Made by a program: the position numbers and the translations under genes | Shown: positions 1-7,620 of the stretch, piece after piece | Layout: each line of letters opens with the position of its first letter | How positions within the stretch are numbered: the first letter of the stretch is position 1 | Notes under the pieces: model-generated | The model's input: only the letters and a program-made list of their open reading frames with translations | Database searches by the model: none | What the model was told of the DNA's origin: nothing | Assembly (NCBI GenBank): GCA_028689715.1 | Contig: JAQVCQ010000002.1 | Location: 1 to 64,000 of the forward strand | DNA length: 64,000 bases | Direction of reading: 5' to 3' | DNA from: Lachnospiraceae bacterium | GTDB taxonomy: Bacteria; Bacillota; Clostridia; Lachnospirales; Lachnospiraceae

Positions 1-119
1 TCAAATCAATCACTTTCCTTTCTTTGCCTCCTCTCAGTGTGATACTGATAGGATAGCATGTCTTGGGTGGAAAGTGACCTAGTTTTCAATGAACCATCTG
101 ACCTATATTTAGATTAGCA

Positions 120-270
120 CAAACAGCATGAACACTATGCGATTATTGAGGGAGAAATTGTTTGGTATGGAAGTATGAATTTGTTGTCTGGTGAAAAAGA
201 AGATGATAATTTAATACGAGTTGTGAGTAAGTAAATTGTGCAGGAGCTTATGGAGATTACGTTTCGGTAG
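120..270 (+). pseudogene. Phospholipase-D-like helicase tail, remnant
   Basis: Reading the frame that starts at 127 gives HEHYAIIEGEIVWYGSMN and then LLSGEKEDDNLIRVVSK. This resembles the C-terminal PLD-like region of DNA helicases common in Clostridia (H..I.DG..V.YGS.N). A stop codon at 232-234 (probably a former GAA) interrupts it, and the frame resumes with IVQELMEITF to a second stop at 268. Another stop lies at 115, so no intact gene can be built. It is read as the decayed end of a gene cut when the neighbouring mobile element arrived. I see nothing else supportable in bases 1-487. The family call rests on motif resemblance only. Confidence 0.4.
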
Positions 271-487
271 TTGTTGTAAAAGGAGTATGCTTTTAAGTGA
301 ATTGATTTGCTGTTTCATTATGATTAAGAAAATCTAGTAAATTAACTCGAAATGTAGTTCTCTTTCTGAACTCATATAATAATATATCGCTCAATTTATC
401 GCTCATTAAACCGAGCGATAAAACGAGCGATAAGTAGAAAACCCTAAGAAGTGTGAGGAAATTTCGGGTTAGCAATCTGTAAGTAAA

Positions 488-739
488 TCAGTAATTAAAC
501 CAGTTCATAGCATCCACATAATCTTGCAATTCAGTATCAGATAATGCAAAATCAATATATGTAAGTGGCTGTTCCTCAGCAAACCGATACAGGTAAACAA
601 TATCATTAGGATCATCAAAGCGAACTGTAGCATTAAATTCTTTGCATCTAATATATTGTACAGAACCAGGATCTGCATTTACTTCTACAGTATCAGATTC
701 TGGATTGTACATAGCAAATTGAAATTGTAACTCACTCAT
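488..739 (-). CDS. Small acidic protein of unknown function, mobile-element associated
   Basis: An 83-residue protein starting MSELQFQFAMYNPESDTVEV. The chosen ATG (complement of 737-739) overlaps the stop of the upstream mobilization gene by four bases (ATGA), which indicates translational coupling; a longer open frame to base 991 would overlap that gene heavily and is rejected. The protein is acidic, rich in D, E, Y and F, and has no signal peptide or membrane segment. It resembles short uncharacterised proteins found beside relaxosome genes in Firmicutes elements, possibly the DUF6061 type, but I cannot confirm the family. A role as partner of the mobilization protein is inferred from the coupling alone. 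Confidence 0.6.
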   Translation of the reverse strand: MSELQFQFAMYNPESDTVEVNADPGSVQYIRCKEFNATVRFDDPNDIVYLYRFAEEQPLTYIDFALSDTELQDYVDAMNWFNY

Positions 740-1100
740 GAGAACCACCACCTTCCCAGAGATATTTAGCCCCATCAAGCATATCAATGATAGCTTTGAG
801 CATATTTTTATAATCTGATTGAAGTGCCGAGATTTCCTCGGTAGTTGGTAATTCGGCAGCAGTACTATCAATAAATGCAGTCTGCATAACAAGTAATTGT
901 TGATAAAGATTGTAAATGGTTTCCACAAGTGGATAAATAGTTTCTTTTTTACCGACAACACAGATGCGGTTATAGATGCAGGAGCGGACAAAGTAGTCTT
1001 TCTTCATCATACCGCTGGCAAGTATTTTGGCTTCAATTTGTTTTCTTTCAGCTTCAGTTATTCTGAAACTTATGGTTGGATTTTTATGTTGATTGCTCAT
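732..1100 (-). CDS. Relaxosome accessory / mobilization protein (MobC-like)
   Basis: A 122-residue protein starting MSNQHKNPTISFRITEAERK, preceded by a good AAAGGAG site. The opening segment ISFRITEAERKQIEAKI is the ribbon-helix-helix signature of plasmid mobilization proteins, followed by the typical K-D-Y-F-V-R-S/I-Y-N-R stretch (about residues 34-46) and a helical C-terminal half. Proteins of this type bind near oriT and help the relaxase nick DNA. It overlaps the small downstream gene by four bases, and a perfect 16-bp palindrome lies just upstream, where it could autoregulate. It points away from the relaxase at 3791 and lies about 2.7 kb from it, so the two may come from different elements. 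Confidence 0.8.
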   Translation of the reverse strand: MSNQHKNPTISFRITEAERKQIEAKILASGMMKKDYFVRSCIYNRICVVGKKETIYPLVETIYNLYQQLLVMQTAFIDSTAAELPTTEEISALQSDYKNMLKAIIDMLDGAKYLWEGGGSHE

Positions 1101-1120
1101 AGCAAACTCCTTTCAAAATG

Positions 1121-1136
1121 TGGCGACATGTCGCCA
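1121..1136. promoter_or_regulatory. Perfect palindrome upstream of mobilization gene, candidate operator
   Basis: TGGCGACATGTCGCCA is a perfect 16-bp palindrome, 20 bases upstream of the start codon of the leftward mobilization gene. Ribbon-helix-helix proteins often bind such palindromes and repress their own operons; that this gene product binds here is inference. Confidence 0.55.
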
Positions 1137-1572
1137 TAATTCTCTTAGTAGTATCAATTATCCCAGTGACTCGTAAGCCACAAGGAACAACTGCCAAGTG
1201 AATGATTTGCATTCACTTTGGAGTAGTAAAAGTAGATTATATCAAGCCTTCAGATGATTTGGTCTGCTACTAAATTGCTACTAAAAGAATGAAAAAAGTT
1301 GCGGAAAGCGTAACATTTTAAAGAATAGGTGTACTAGAAACCGCCATTTATAAGCATTTAACCGCCTGTGGCACTTTGACCGGGACGAATTTGAATAAAC
1401 AAAAATGCTTAGTAAACCCTGTATTTATGCGGGTTTGCGGCACTTTTAAAAGTCTTTTGATAACAAATTGATAACAGTTGCATGAGAGCCATTATTCTTG
1501 TAATCCGGTGGCTTTCGGGTTAGAGAATGATTGACAGGCGGTTGTGTAACAAAGAAATCCATATTACGAATT
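1137..1572. other. Intergenic stretch without a gene, element-end repeats
   Basis: No convincing gene. It contains a tandem repeat TGCTACTAAAT-TGCTACTAAA near 1265-1285, a hairpin AAACCC...GGGTTT near 1414-1437, and the 18-mer GATAACAAATTGATAACA at 1459-1476. A one-mismatch copy of that 18-mer is found at 17519-17536. These are the kinds of short repeats seen around integrase recombination ends, but no att site can be assigned from this sequence alone. Confidence 0.4.
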
Positions 1573-1616
1573 AAGCCCTTAGCTGTGGGTATAAAACTCA
1601 TAGCTAAGGGCTTTTT
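1573..1616 (+). terminator. Intrinsic terminator
   Basis: AAGCCCTTAGCT pairs with AGCTAAGGGCTT across a 17-base loop, followed by a T run reading rightward. It sits immediately beyond the stop of the leftward XRE gene, so the T run suits transcription from the left; the stem could also end the leftward transcript weakly. Confidence 0.75.
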
Positions 1617-1623
1617 GTCGTGC

Positions 1624-2157
1624 TTATTTATCAGGTTTGAGTTTGTCTTGGAACATTTCGACCAGAGCGTCGCTAAGTGCCTGCGATGGGACTTTTGCCC
1701 ATGTTTGCGTGGTATCAAACTTCGGGTAATGGTAACGCCACTCATCGTATTTGTCTTTACTGATTTCTTCAGAAGATAGCTTGTCAGCTTGCTCTTTCCA
1801 AGCGTACAGCATTTTCCGGAGTTCGTGAGCGTCTTTGCCATTGGAAGTATCGACTTTCAGACAGATTTCTCCGTCTGATTCACTGACAGTCAGACCGTAC
1901 AAATCTTCAAGGGTAAACAAAGTGTGCATCAGTCCGATATAGCTGTCAATGTCAGGCACATCGAGGGCATGAGGGGAAACATCCAGAGCCTGTGCCAGTG
2001 CAGCAGTAAGTTCCGCTTTCGGTTTTCTTGTTCCTGTTTCGTATTGTGCTAAACGTACATCGGCACTTCGCTCAGGAAAGCCGACAATCGTACCAAGATA
2101 TTTTTGTGTCATCCCACGCAGAATGCGGAAAAAATGTATTCTCTCTCCAATCGCCAT
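1624..2157 (-). CDS. XRE-family transcriptional regulator of the mobile element
   Basis: A 177-residue protein starting MAIGERIHFFRILRGMTQ. This ATG is preceded by AAGGAG; a longer upstream extension in frame has no ribosome site. Residues about 5-65 form a helix-turn-helix of the kind RILRGMTQKYLG...RLAQYETGTRKP, and the C-terminal half (LFTLEDLYGL..., WRYHYPKF...) is typical of regulators carried by integrative elements. It is divergent from the 2492 gene, and three ATATGYTTAG-type repeats lie between them, one between its own -35 and -10, so it very likely represses itself and the rightward promoter. A headless copy of the same family is at 18065-18540. Confidence 0.85.
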   Translation of the reverse strand: MAIGERIHFFRILRGMTQKYLGTIVGFPERSADVRLAQYETGTRKPKAELTAALAQALDVSPHALDVPDIDSYIGLMHTLFTLEDLYGLTVSESDGEICLKVDTSNGKDAHELRKMLYAWKEQADKLSSEEISKDKYDEWRYHYPKFDTTQTWAKVPSQALSDALVEMFQDKLKPDK

Positions 2158-2190
2158 AACGTGTCCACTCCTTGTATGTATTTTACAATG

Positions 2191-2320
2191 AGTATAGCAG
2201 ATATGCTTAGGAGAAGTCAAGACAATACAAAACAAAAAAGTTTAATATTTTCCGAAAAGCCACTTGACACAAACAAATATGTTTAGTATAATAAGCTGAA
2301 ATTAAGCAAATAAGTTTAAT
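2191..2320. promoter_or_regulatory. Divergent promoters with three repeated operator-like sites
   Basis: Leftward promoter: TTGACT (complement of 2215-2220), 18-base spacer, TATACT (complement of 2191-2196). Rightward promoter: TTGACA at 2264-2269, 17-base spacer, TATAAT at 2287-2292. A repeated motif occurs as ATATGCTTAG (2201-2210), ATATGTTTAG (2277-2286) and ATAAGTTTAA (2310-2319). The first lies between the -35 and -10 of the leftward promoter, the second in the spacer of the rightward one. This is the layout of a bidirectional repressor switch controlled by the XRE protein; binding itself is inferred. Confidence 0.7.
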
Positions 2321-2491
2321 TAAAACAAAATGACCGTCCGAACAGTATAAACCGCAAAGACCTTGCCAGACAGCAAGCGAGCGCCTGACATATTACGATA
2401 TATCGGGACAGCACAGTGCCGAACAGGGAATACCTGCTGGAACTTCCTTCGGATAGAACGGCAATCAAAAACGAAAGAAAGGACTGATTAT

Positions 2492-2713
2492 ATGAAAAAT
2501 AGATTTATTTGTGCCGAAGAAGTGGCACAGGAACTAAGCGTATCCAAGCCGTATGCCTATAAGCTAATCCGTCAGTTGAATGAGGAACTGAAAGCAAAAG
2601 GCTTTATTACGATTTCAGGACGGGTAAACCGCCAATATTTTTATGAAAGACTCTACGGAGCAGGAAATCCCCAAGGGGATACCACTATGTCCTGCAAGGC
2701 AGGACAGGAATAA
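2492..2713 (+). CDS. Small helix-turn-helix protein, excisionase-like
   Basis: A 73-residue protein starting MKNRFICAEEVAQELSVSKP, with AGAAAGGA upstream. The segment ICAEEVAQELSVSKPYAYKL is a MerR/excisionase-type winged helix, and proteins of this size before an integrase gene usually serve as recombination directionality factors or small regulators. It lies about 200 bases downstream of a perfect TTGACA-N17-TATAAT promoter and 17 bases before the integrase stub. Because the integrase is truncated, an excision role is probably no longer exercised. The long leader (2293-2491) contains no obvious known riboswitch. Confidence 0.75.
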   Translation: MKNRFICAEEVAQELSVSKPYAYKLIRQLNEELKAKGFITISGRVNRQYFYERLYGAGNPQGDTTMSCKAGQE

Positions 2714-2730
2714 GGAAAGGGGGACGAATA

Positions 2731-3192
2731 ATGCCGGTATTCAAAAACGAGGGCAATGGAACATGGTATGTGATGGCGAGATATGTAAACTGGAAAGGCG
2801 AACGTAAGCAGAAATGCAAGCGTGGTTTTGCTACCAAGAAAGAAGCACAGGAATGGGAGCGAATGTTCCAGTTACAGAACTCCTCTGATATGGATATGAG
2901 TTTTGAAGCCTTTATTGAACTGTATATCCGGGATATGAAAAGCCGTCTGAAAGAGAACACATGGCTGACAAAGGAGCATATCATCCGCACGAAGATCTTG
3001 CTCCGCTTTCACTTAGTTGAAGATGAGAGTTGTGAGAAAGAAATCAAGCAGGGGTTAGAGAAGAAATTAGACAGGATGGTCATGCGTGACCTGTATGGAA
3101 AATTCAAAACTGCCCCAACAGAGGGAGAACGGGAACGGGCGAGAAAAGAGTATCTGGACAGACGGGGAGTGCCGGAGAGTTTCCGCTGGTAA
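2731..3192 (+). pseudogene. Tyrosine integrase N-terminus joined to unrelated tail
   Basis: A 153-residue open frame with start ATG at 2731 and AAAGGGGG upstream. Residues 1-45 (MPVFKNEGNGTWYVMARYVN...KRGFATKKEAQEWE) are the AP2-like arm-binding domain of Tn916-type integrases, and residues 57-92 begin the core-binding domain (MSFEAFIELYIRDMKSRLKE). After about residue 92 the sequence changes to RFHLVEDESCEKEIKQ...EYLDRRGVPESFRW, which is not integrase and looks like the C-terminus of another element protein. The whole catalytic domain with its R-H-R-Y residues is missing, so recombinase activity is not expected. It records an in-frame deletion fusion. Confidence 0.75.
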
Positions 3193-3275
3193 TTCTTCCT
3201 TGATGATAAGCACAGGAGCGTGGCACGCCCCTGTGGATAGCAGACAAGGAGAAATCTGGAAAGGAGAATCATGCA

Positions 3276-3503
3276 ATGCGAGAAGGAAGATTAGGTTATA
3301 ACTGTGAAAATGGCAGATATGGATTGCTATCAATGGACGTATGGATTGATACAGGATTTCACTGCGGAGAGTGTATGGAAGTTCTGGTGGACGACCGGTG
3401 GGTACGGACAAGAATGGAGATGAATCTTGCAATGGAATGGTATCTGGTTGGAACGCCCTACTGCGGCGATCTGGAATATGTACGGGCAAGGATACCAGAA
3501 TAA
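3276..3503 (+). CDS. DUF5348-like small protein
   Basis: A 75-residue protein starting MREGRLGYNCENGRYGLLSM, with AAAGGAG upstream. The pattern G.L.YN...GRY......Y/D.G.HCG.C.EVL.D..W..TR.EM....WYL.G matches the small DUF5348 family found in plasmids and integrative elements of Firmicutes. The two cysteines in HCGEC are conserved in the family. Function is unknown. It lies just before the candidate oriT and the relaxase, the usual neighbourhood for this family. Confidence 0.7.
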   Translation: MREGRLGYNCENGRYGLLSMDVWIDTGFHCGECMEVLVDDRWVRTRMEMNLAMEWYLVGTPYCGDLEYVRARIPE

Positions 3504-3540
3504 ATCAGACAGAAAGTTTGGTGTTAGGGATAAAAAATAA

Positions 3541-3695
3541 GCCCGGATACGGGCAAATAAAAAGGGCGGATACGCCCAAGATGAAAAGCACAAACCGAAA
3601 CATGGTAGAGAAAGGTAGCACCTTATAAAGCCCTCGGCGTTTGAGAGCGAAATACACCCATCGCACAAACTTCGTTTATGCTCTGTGTATTTCGC
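3541..3695. other. Candidate origin of transfer (oriT) region
   Basis: Two compact hairpins with the same GATA loop stand in tandem: GCCCG-GATA-CGGGC (3541-3554) and GGGCG-GATA-CGCCC (3564-3577). About 70 bases later there is a perfect 11-bp inverted repeat, GCGAAATACAC (3647-3657) and GTGTATTTCGC (3685-3695), separated by 27 bases. A long inverted repeat directly upstream of a relaxase gene (ATG at 3791) is the normal position of oriT. The exact nic site cannot be set from sequence alone. Confidence 0.55.
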
Positions 3696-3790
3696 CCTGC
3701 CGGGAGCTGTTCCGCCGACAGGCGTATAGTTCGTAAACAGGTGCTTATGCACCTACTCACAGTAAGAGCAGGCGAGAGCCGGAAAGGAGA

Positions 3791-5221
3791 ATGCTTATAG
3801 GTAGACATTCATTTATCAGACAAAATAAGCTGTCTGATGTGGCAGGAAGAATTGATTATATTTCCAATCCGAAAAGGCAGGAACATCTCTATGCGACCTA
3901 TCAGACGGAAGGAGCAACACCGGAGTTCTGGAAAAATCTTGCGAGAGAGAATCAGTTGGATTTTAAGACAAGCGGAACAGCTGGGAAGTGTATTGAAGGA
4001 CGGGAGTTTATCATTGCACTTCCGGAAAGTTTTGTTGAGTACAAGGCAGATGATGTGGTAAGGCTTTTCACGGACAGCTTTCATAAAAGGTACGATGTGG
4101 AATGCAATATGGCACTTCACCATAACAAGAAAATGACCAATTACCATATTCATCTCGTATTCAGCGAACGGAAAATGCTGGAACATCCAGAAGTGAAAAT
4201 TGCTACCAGAAATATGTTTTATGATGAGCAGGGCAAGCACAGACGCACGAAGAAAGAGATTTTAGATGAGCAGGGAAATCTTCGGGCAGAATGCAGTATT
4301 ATTCCCAAGGGGGAAGTTTATGAAAGCCACATTTTTACCAAGAAAGATGAGTGGTTTAAAAACGATGCGTTTACCAGAGAAGTCAAGGAGATGTTTACGG
4401 AAATCATCAACAGCCATGTGAAAAAAGAATCCGAAAAGCTGTCTGTATTTCAGCAGGGTGGCGTGTATCTGGCAACGAAGAAAATCGGGAAAAACAACCC
4501 GAGAGAAGCAGAGATACGGGCGGACAATGCAGTAAGGCAGGAATGGAATCGGACGGTAGATGTGGCATTGGTTGAAGGTGTTCCAGAAGAAGATATTTTA
4601 ACGGTCAAGCGGGAGAAAATTACAGACAAAACACTGCAATCGATAAGGACACATGGATGGCTGCCGGATATGCTTCAGCAGATTATCCGAGGTGCGAAAG
4701 ACTTCTTACAGGAAATGATTTTCAAATTTAAGCTGCCGCCGAAGCCAGTACCGAAGATTGATTTACAGGAATGGAATGAGATGCGGACGCTGATGGAGAA
4801 GCTTCAGAAGCAGTCACAGGCGATGAAGTTCGCACAGCAGGAGATTTCCTCATTGAAGAAACAACTTTCCGAGACAACTGGATTTTTCAAAGGGAAAGCA
4901 CGGAAATCTTTAGAGGGCAAAATTGAACAGTCAGAAAAACAGGAAAAACGTATCTACACAGATATGGAGCAGACGGTAAAACAGGCAGGATATCCAGATG
5001 TTCAGTCCTTTGCAAAGACATATCAGAAATCGGAAAAACTGGTCAGGGAATATAATGAGGAGCTACAGGCATGGGAAAATCAGACAGAACAGAAGAAAGA
5101 GCATCCATCAGAACTGCCGAAAAAGGCAAGCATACGGGAAAAATTGCATCGCTATCAGCAGGAAAGCAGACAGCAACCGAAACAGTCAACAAAGAAGAAA
5201 TCTATGGACAGAGAACGATGA
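3791..5221 (+). CDS. Relaxase, MobA/MobL-like mobilization nuclease
   Basis: A 476-residue protein starting MLIGRHSFIRQNKLSDVAGR, with GAAAGGAG upstream. The N-terminal half is a relaxase domain: the conserved ISNPKRQEHLYATY opening, the paired histidines H110-H111 in ALHHNKK and the H119-x-H121 metal-binding motif in NYHIHLVF. The C-terminal half (about 300-476) is charged and coiled-coil-like. Relaxases nick oriT and lead the single strand into a conjugation pore supplied in trans. The gene is full length and follows a strong candidate oriT, so the fragment may still be mobilizable. A 193-bp piece of the gene (3968-4160) recurs at 16649-16841 with five mismatches. Confidence 0.85.
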   Translation: MLIGRHSFIRQNKLSDVAGRIDYISNPKRQEHLYATYQTEGATPEFWKNLARENQLDFKTSGTAGKCIEGREFIIALPESFVEYKADDVVRLFTDSFHKRYDVECNMALHHNKKMTNYHIHLVFSERKMLEHPEVKIATRNMFYDEQGKHRRTKKEILDEQGNLRAECSIIPKGEVYESHIFTKKDEWFKNDAFTREVKEMFTEIINSHVKKESEKLSVFQQGGVYLATKKIGKNNPREAEIRADNAVRQEWNRTVDVALVEGVPEEDILTVKREKITDKTLQSIRTHGWLPDMLQQIIRGAKDFLQEMIFKFKLPPKPVPKIDLQEWNEMRTLMEKLQKQSQAMKFAQQEISSLKKQLSETTGFFKGKARKSLEGKIEQSEKQEKRIYTDMEQTVKQAGYPDVQSFAKTYQKSEKLVREYNEELQAWENQTEQKKEHPSELPKKASIREKLHRYQQESRQQPKQSTKKKSMDRER

Positions 5222-5238
5222 GAAAGGTGGAACAGAAA

Positions 5239-5616
5239 ATGAAGAAAACAATTTTTGAAGAAATGGGTGGTACTTATGTAAGATGTGGGGATTACTTTAT
5301 CCCCAACCTTACCTTGCCGGAGGAAAAAGAACCGAGATTTGTTGGAGTATGGGGACAAAGACATTTGCAGTATGTGAAAGAATACCGCAGAACGGTATAT
5401 CTGAATCTGGTGATGAGCGGCAGGCTGAACAGTTATCTGGCAGATATAGAGGAACAGGCACAGGATCGTTTTGAAAGAATTATAGAGCAGATGAAACAGA
5501 CACAGGGAATCACAGAACAGTTAAAGGCAGATAATCAGATGGAATGGGTAGGAAGAATGAATAATGTACAAGCGTGTGCGAGGGAGATTGTGGATAAAGA
5601 GATGATTTATCAGTAG
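5239..5616 (+). CDS. tnpV: TnpV-like transposon protein
   Basis: A 125-residue protein starting MKKTIFEEMGGTYVRCGDYF. The pattern IFEEMGGTY...GDYFIPNLTLPEE...GVWGQRHLQYVKEYRR...L..SGRLN.YL..IE.QA..R......QM....G.TEQLKA...M.WV..MN......EIV..E.IY is that of TnpV, first named on Tn4451-type transposons. Its molecular role is unknown. I chose the ATG at 5239 because AAAGGTGG stands at the right distance; an alternative ATG at 5218 overlaps the relaxase stop (ATGA). The gene is coupled to the relaxase gene. Confidence 0.85.
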   Translation: MKKTIFEEMGGTYVRCGDYFIPNLTLPEEKEPRFVGVWGQRHLQYVKEYRRTVYLNLVMSGRLNSYLADIEEQAQDRFERIIEQMKQTQGITEQLKADNQMEWVGRMNNVQACAREIVDKEMIYQ

Positions 5617-5948
5617 GCAATGAGATAGTGGAGAGCAAGTCGAAAAAAGGTTTGCTTTTCACTTTGCAATAATATTGATATTTTAATTTATTAGTAATGG
5701 CATTTATGCAATAGTCTTTTATCTAACCTCATGCTATAATAAAGAGAGTAATCTATACTTTGTTATGAATGTACGAAGGTCGGTCCGACCAAAACATTGC
5801 ATTAAAAAATGGAGTTGGAGATATAGCTGCAATGGCAAAGTCGAGTTTTGTACATACACCAAAAAATAAAAGATATAATTTGGAATGGAGATTATGATAT
5901 AATGTAAACAAGGTATAGTGCAAAATGTAACAGGAAGGAGTACGCATA
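5617..5948. promoter_or_regulatory. Intergenic region with promoter elements and a short palindrome
   Basis: No gene. It holds an extended -10 element TGC-TATAAT (5735-5740), a short palindrome GGTCGGTCCGACC near 5778, and a second TATAAT at 5898-5903. The next gene starts with GTG at 5949 behind AGGAAGGAG. This marks the boundary between the mobile-element end and the sensor operon. Confidence 0.5.
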
Positions 5949-7620
5949 GTGTCAGAGAAAAAGAAATTTACAGTATACGTCGGAAGTGTAGCACTATGCG
6001 TAGGTGTGGCAGTTCTGCTTCATTATGTGTCCTTTACCAATCCTTATCTGCAATCTATTTGTCACCTTTTAAGGCATTTTATTTATATAGGACTTTATCT
6101 GGTTGGTATGGGCGATTTCTTTTTAAAAGAGAATTATCCAAAAGGAACCCCGTCGTTGTTTAATAATGATTGCAGTGATGATGGTTTTTTGGATGCTCGT
6201 TCGTATGTGTAAATTTGAAATACCGTATGAGATGCCGACAGCACTGCGCTACGCCTGGTATCTTTATTATATTCCTATGCTGTTACTCCCTACGGTCAGT
6301 CTTTATCTGGCATTTTATATACGGCAGCCGGAGAATTATAAATTACCGGAAAGACGGTGTCTGTTGTTTTTTCCGGCATTGTTTCTGATAGGGATTGTAT
6401 TAACGAATGATCTGCACCAGTTAGTTTTTACTTTCCCGGAGGGAAGACTGGGGGAAGCAGCTTCCTATGAAGTAGGAGTCTATGGATATGGAGCAATGTA
6501 TTATGCTATAGTCGCCTGGGATCTTGGATGTCTGCTGGTGGCACTCTTGATTATTCTATTAAGGTGTAGAAAAATTAAAAACAGGAAAATGCTTTGGATG
6601 CCTTTTGGTGCTTATGGTCTGTCGGTTGTCTATGGCATCGCCTATTATCTGAATCTGCCCTTCTGGAAAATATTTTCAAGCGATATGACAGCTGCATTAT
6701 GCCTTCTGTTTGCTTTGATCATTGAAAGCTGCATCCAGTACGGATTGATCCCTTCCAATACAGGATACGCACAATTATTTGCAGCATCTACAATTTCAGC
6801 ACAGATTACAGATCAGAGTGGAAAATGCATTTATCAATTTCAGGATTCGGAATGTATTGCACCGGAAATCGTAAGGCAGGTAGTTCAATGTCCGATCATG
6901 TTAGAAAATGGGATCAGGCTGTCGGGAAAACCAATTTTGGGAGGCTATGTGTTGTGGAAGGAAAACCTGTCAGAATTACAGGAAATCGTAAGAGAGCTTG
7001 AAGATCGGAAGGAAGAATTAAAAGATGCGAATCTGATTGAGGAAGAAAATCTGAGAACAAAAAGAGAAGTAGAAAAACTTTCTGTGAAGAATCAGCTGTA
7101 TGATAAAATACAGAAACAGACGGCAAGGCAGAGTAAACTTTTGACGGAATTCATTGAAGCATATTCTATGGAAGAAGATGAGAACAAAAGGGAAAAAATA
7201 TTAGGGAAGATAGTTGTGATCGGAGCCTATATAAAAAGGCGTAGTAATCTTATTTTTATTGCGGAGCAGACAGTAAAATTTCCGATAAGAGAGTTGGAGT
7301 TATGTTTCAGGGAAACGATAAAGAATCTGGAATGGAATCATGTTGAGGCAGGTTTTTCCACCGCTTTAGAAGAAATACGAAGTGAAGATGCTACGCAGAT
7401 TTATGATTTTTTTGAAGCAGTCATAGAGGAATCTTTGGAAGATCTGTCGGCATTTAATGTAAATCTGAAACGCAGAGAGGCGCGGATCATCATGTCTATG
7501 AGTGTGGAATGCAAAACAGATCTGCAGGAAATTGCAAGACGATATGGAGCTTATGCGGAGCAGGATTTTGACGGATCATGGCTACTTTCTCTGATTCTGG
7601 GAGGAGGTGGCGGCAAATGA
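5949..7620 (+). pseudogene. 7TM histidine-kinase-type sensor, frameshifted near its N-terminus
   Basis: The gene starts at GTG 5949 with MSEKKKFTVYVGSVALCVGV and has several predicted membrane helices. Near 6100 the frame breaks: after IYIGLYLV the expected continuation (WAISF, then KRIIQKEPRRCLIMIAVMM) is in another frame, consistent with a 4-base insertion resembling a GGTT/GGTA duplication, and that frame carries one TAA stop (6122-6124). From ATG 6166 it stays open for 484 residues: remaining helices (to about residue 190), a coiled-coil linker, and a helical region ending in ATP-domain-like sequence without clear kinase motifs. It overlaps the next kinase gene by ATGA. A truncated protein from 6166 could still be made. 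Regulatory partner of the two-component pair is inferred. Confidence 0.65.

Noticed and set aside
488..991. 167-codon minus-strand frame
   Set aside because: Its first half overlaps the mobilization gene in another frame; the real start is the coupled ATG at 737-739.
1446..1841. 131-codon minus-strand frame
   Set aside because: It overlaps the XRE gene in another frame and crosses the terminator hairpin.
5918..6163. 81-codon plus-strand frame over the 7TM gene start
   Set aside because: Out-of-frame reading of the membrane region; the GTG at 5949 has the ribosome site.
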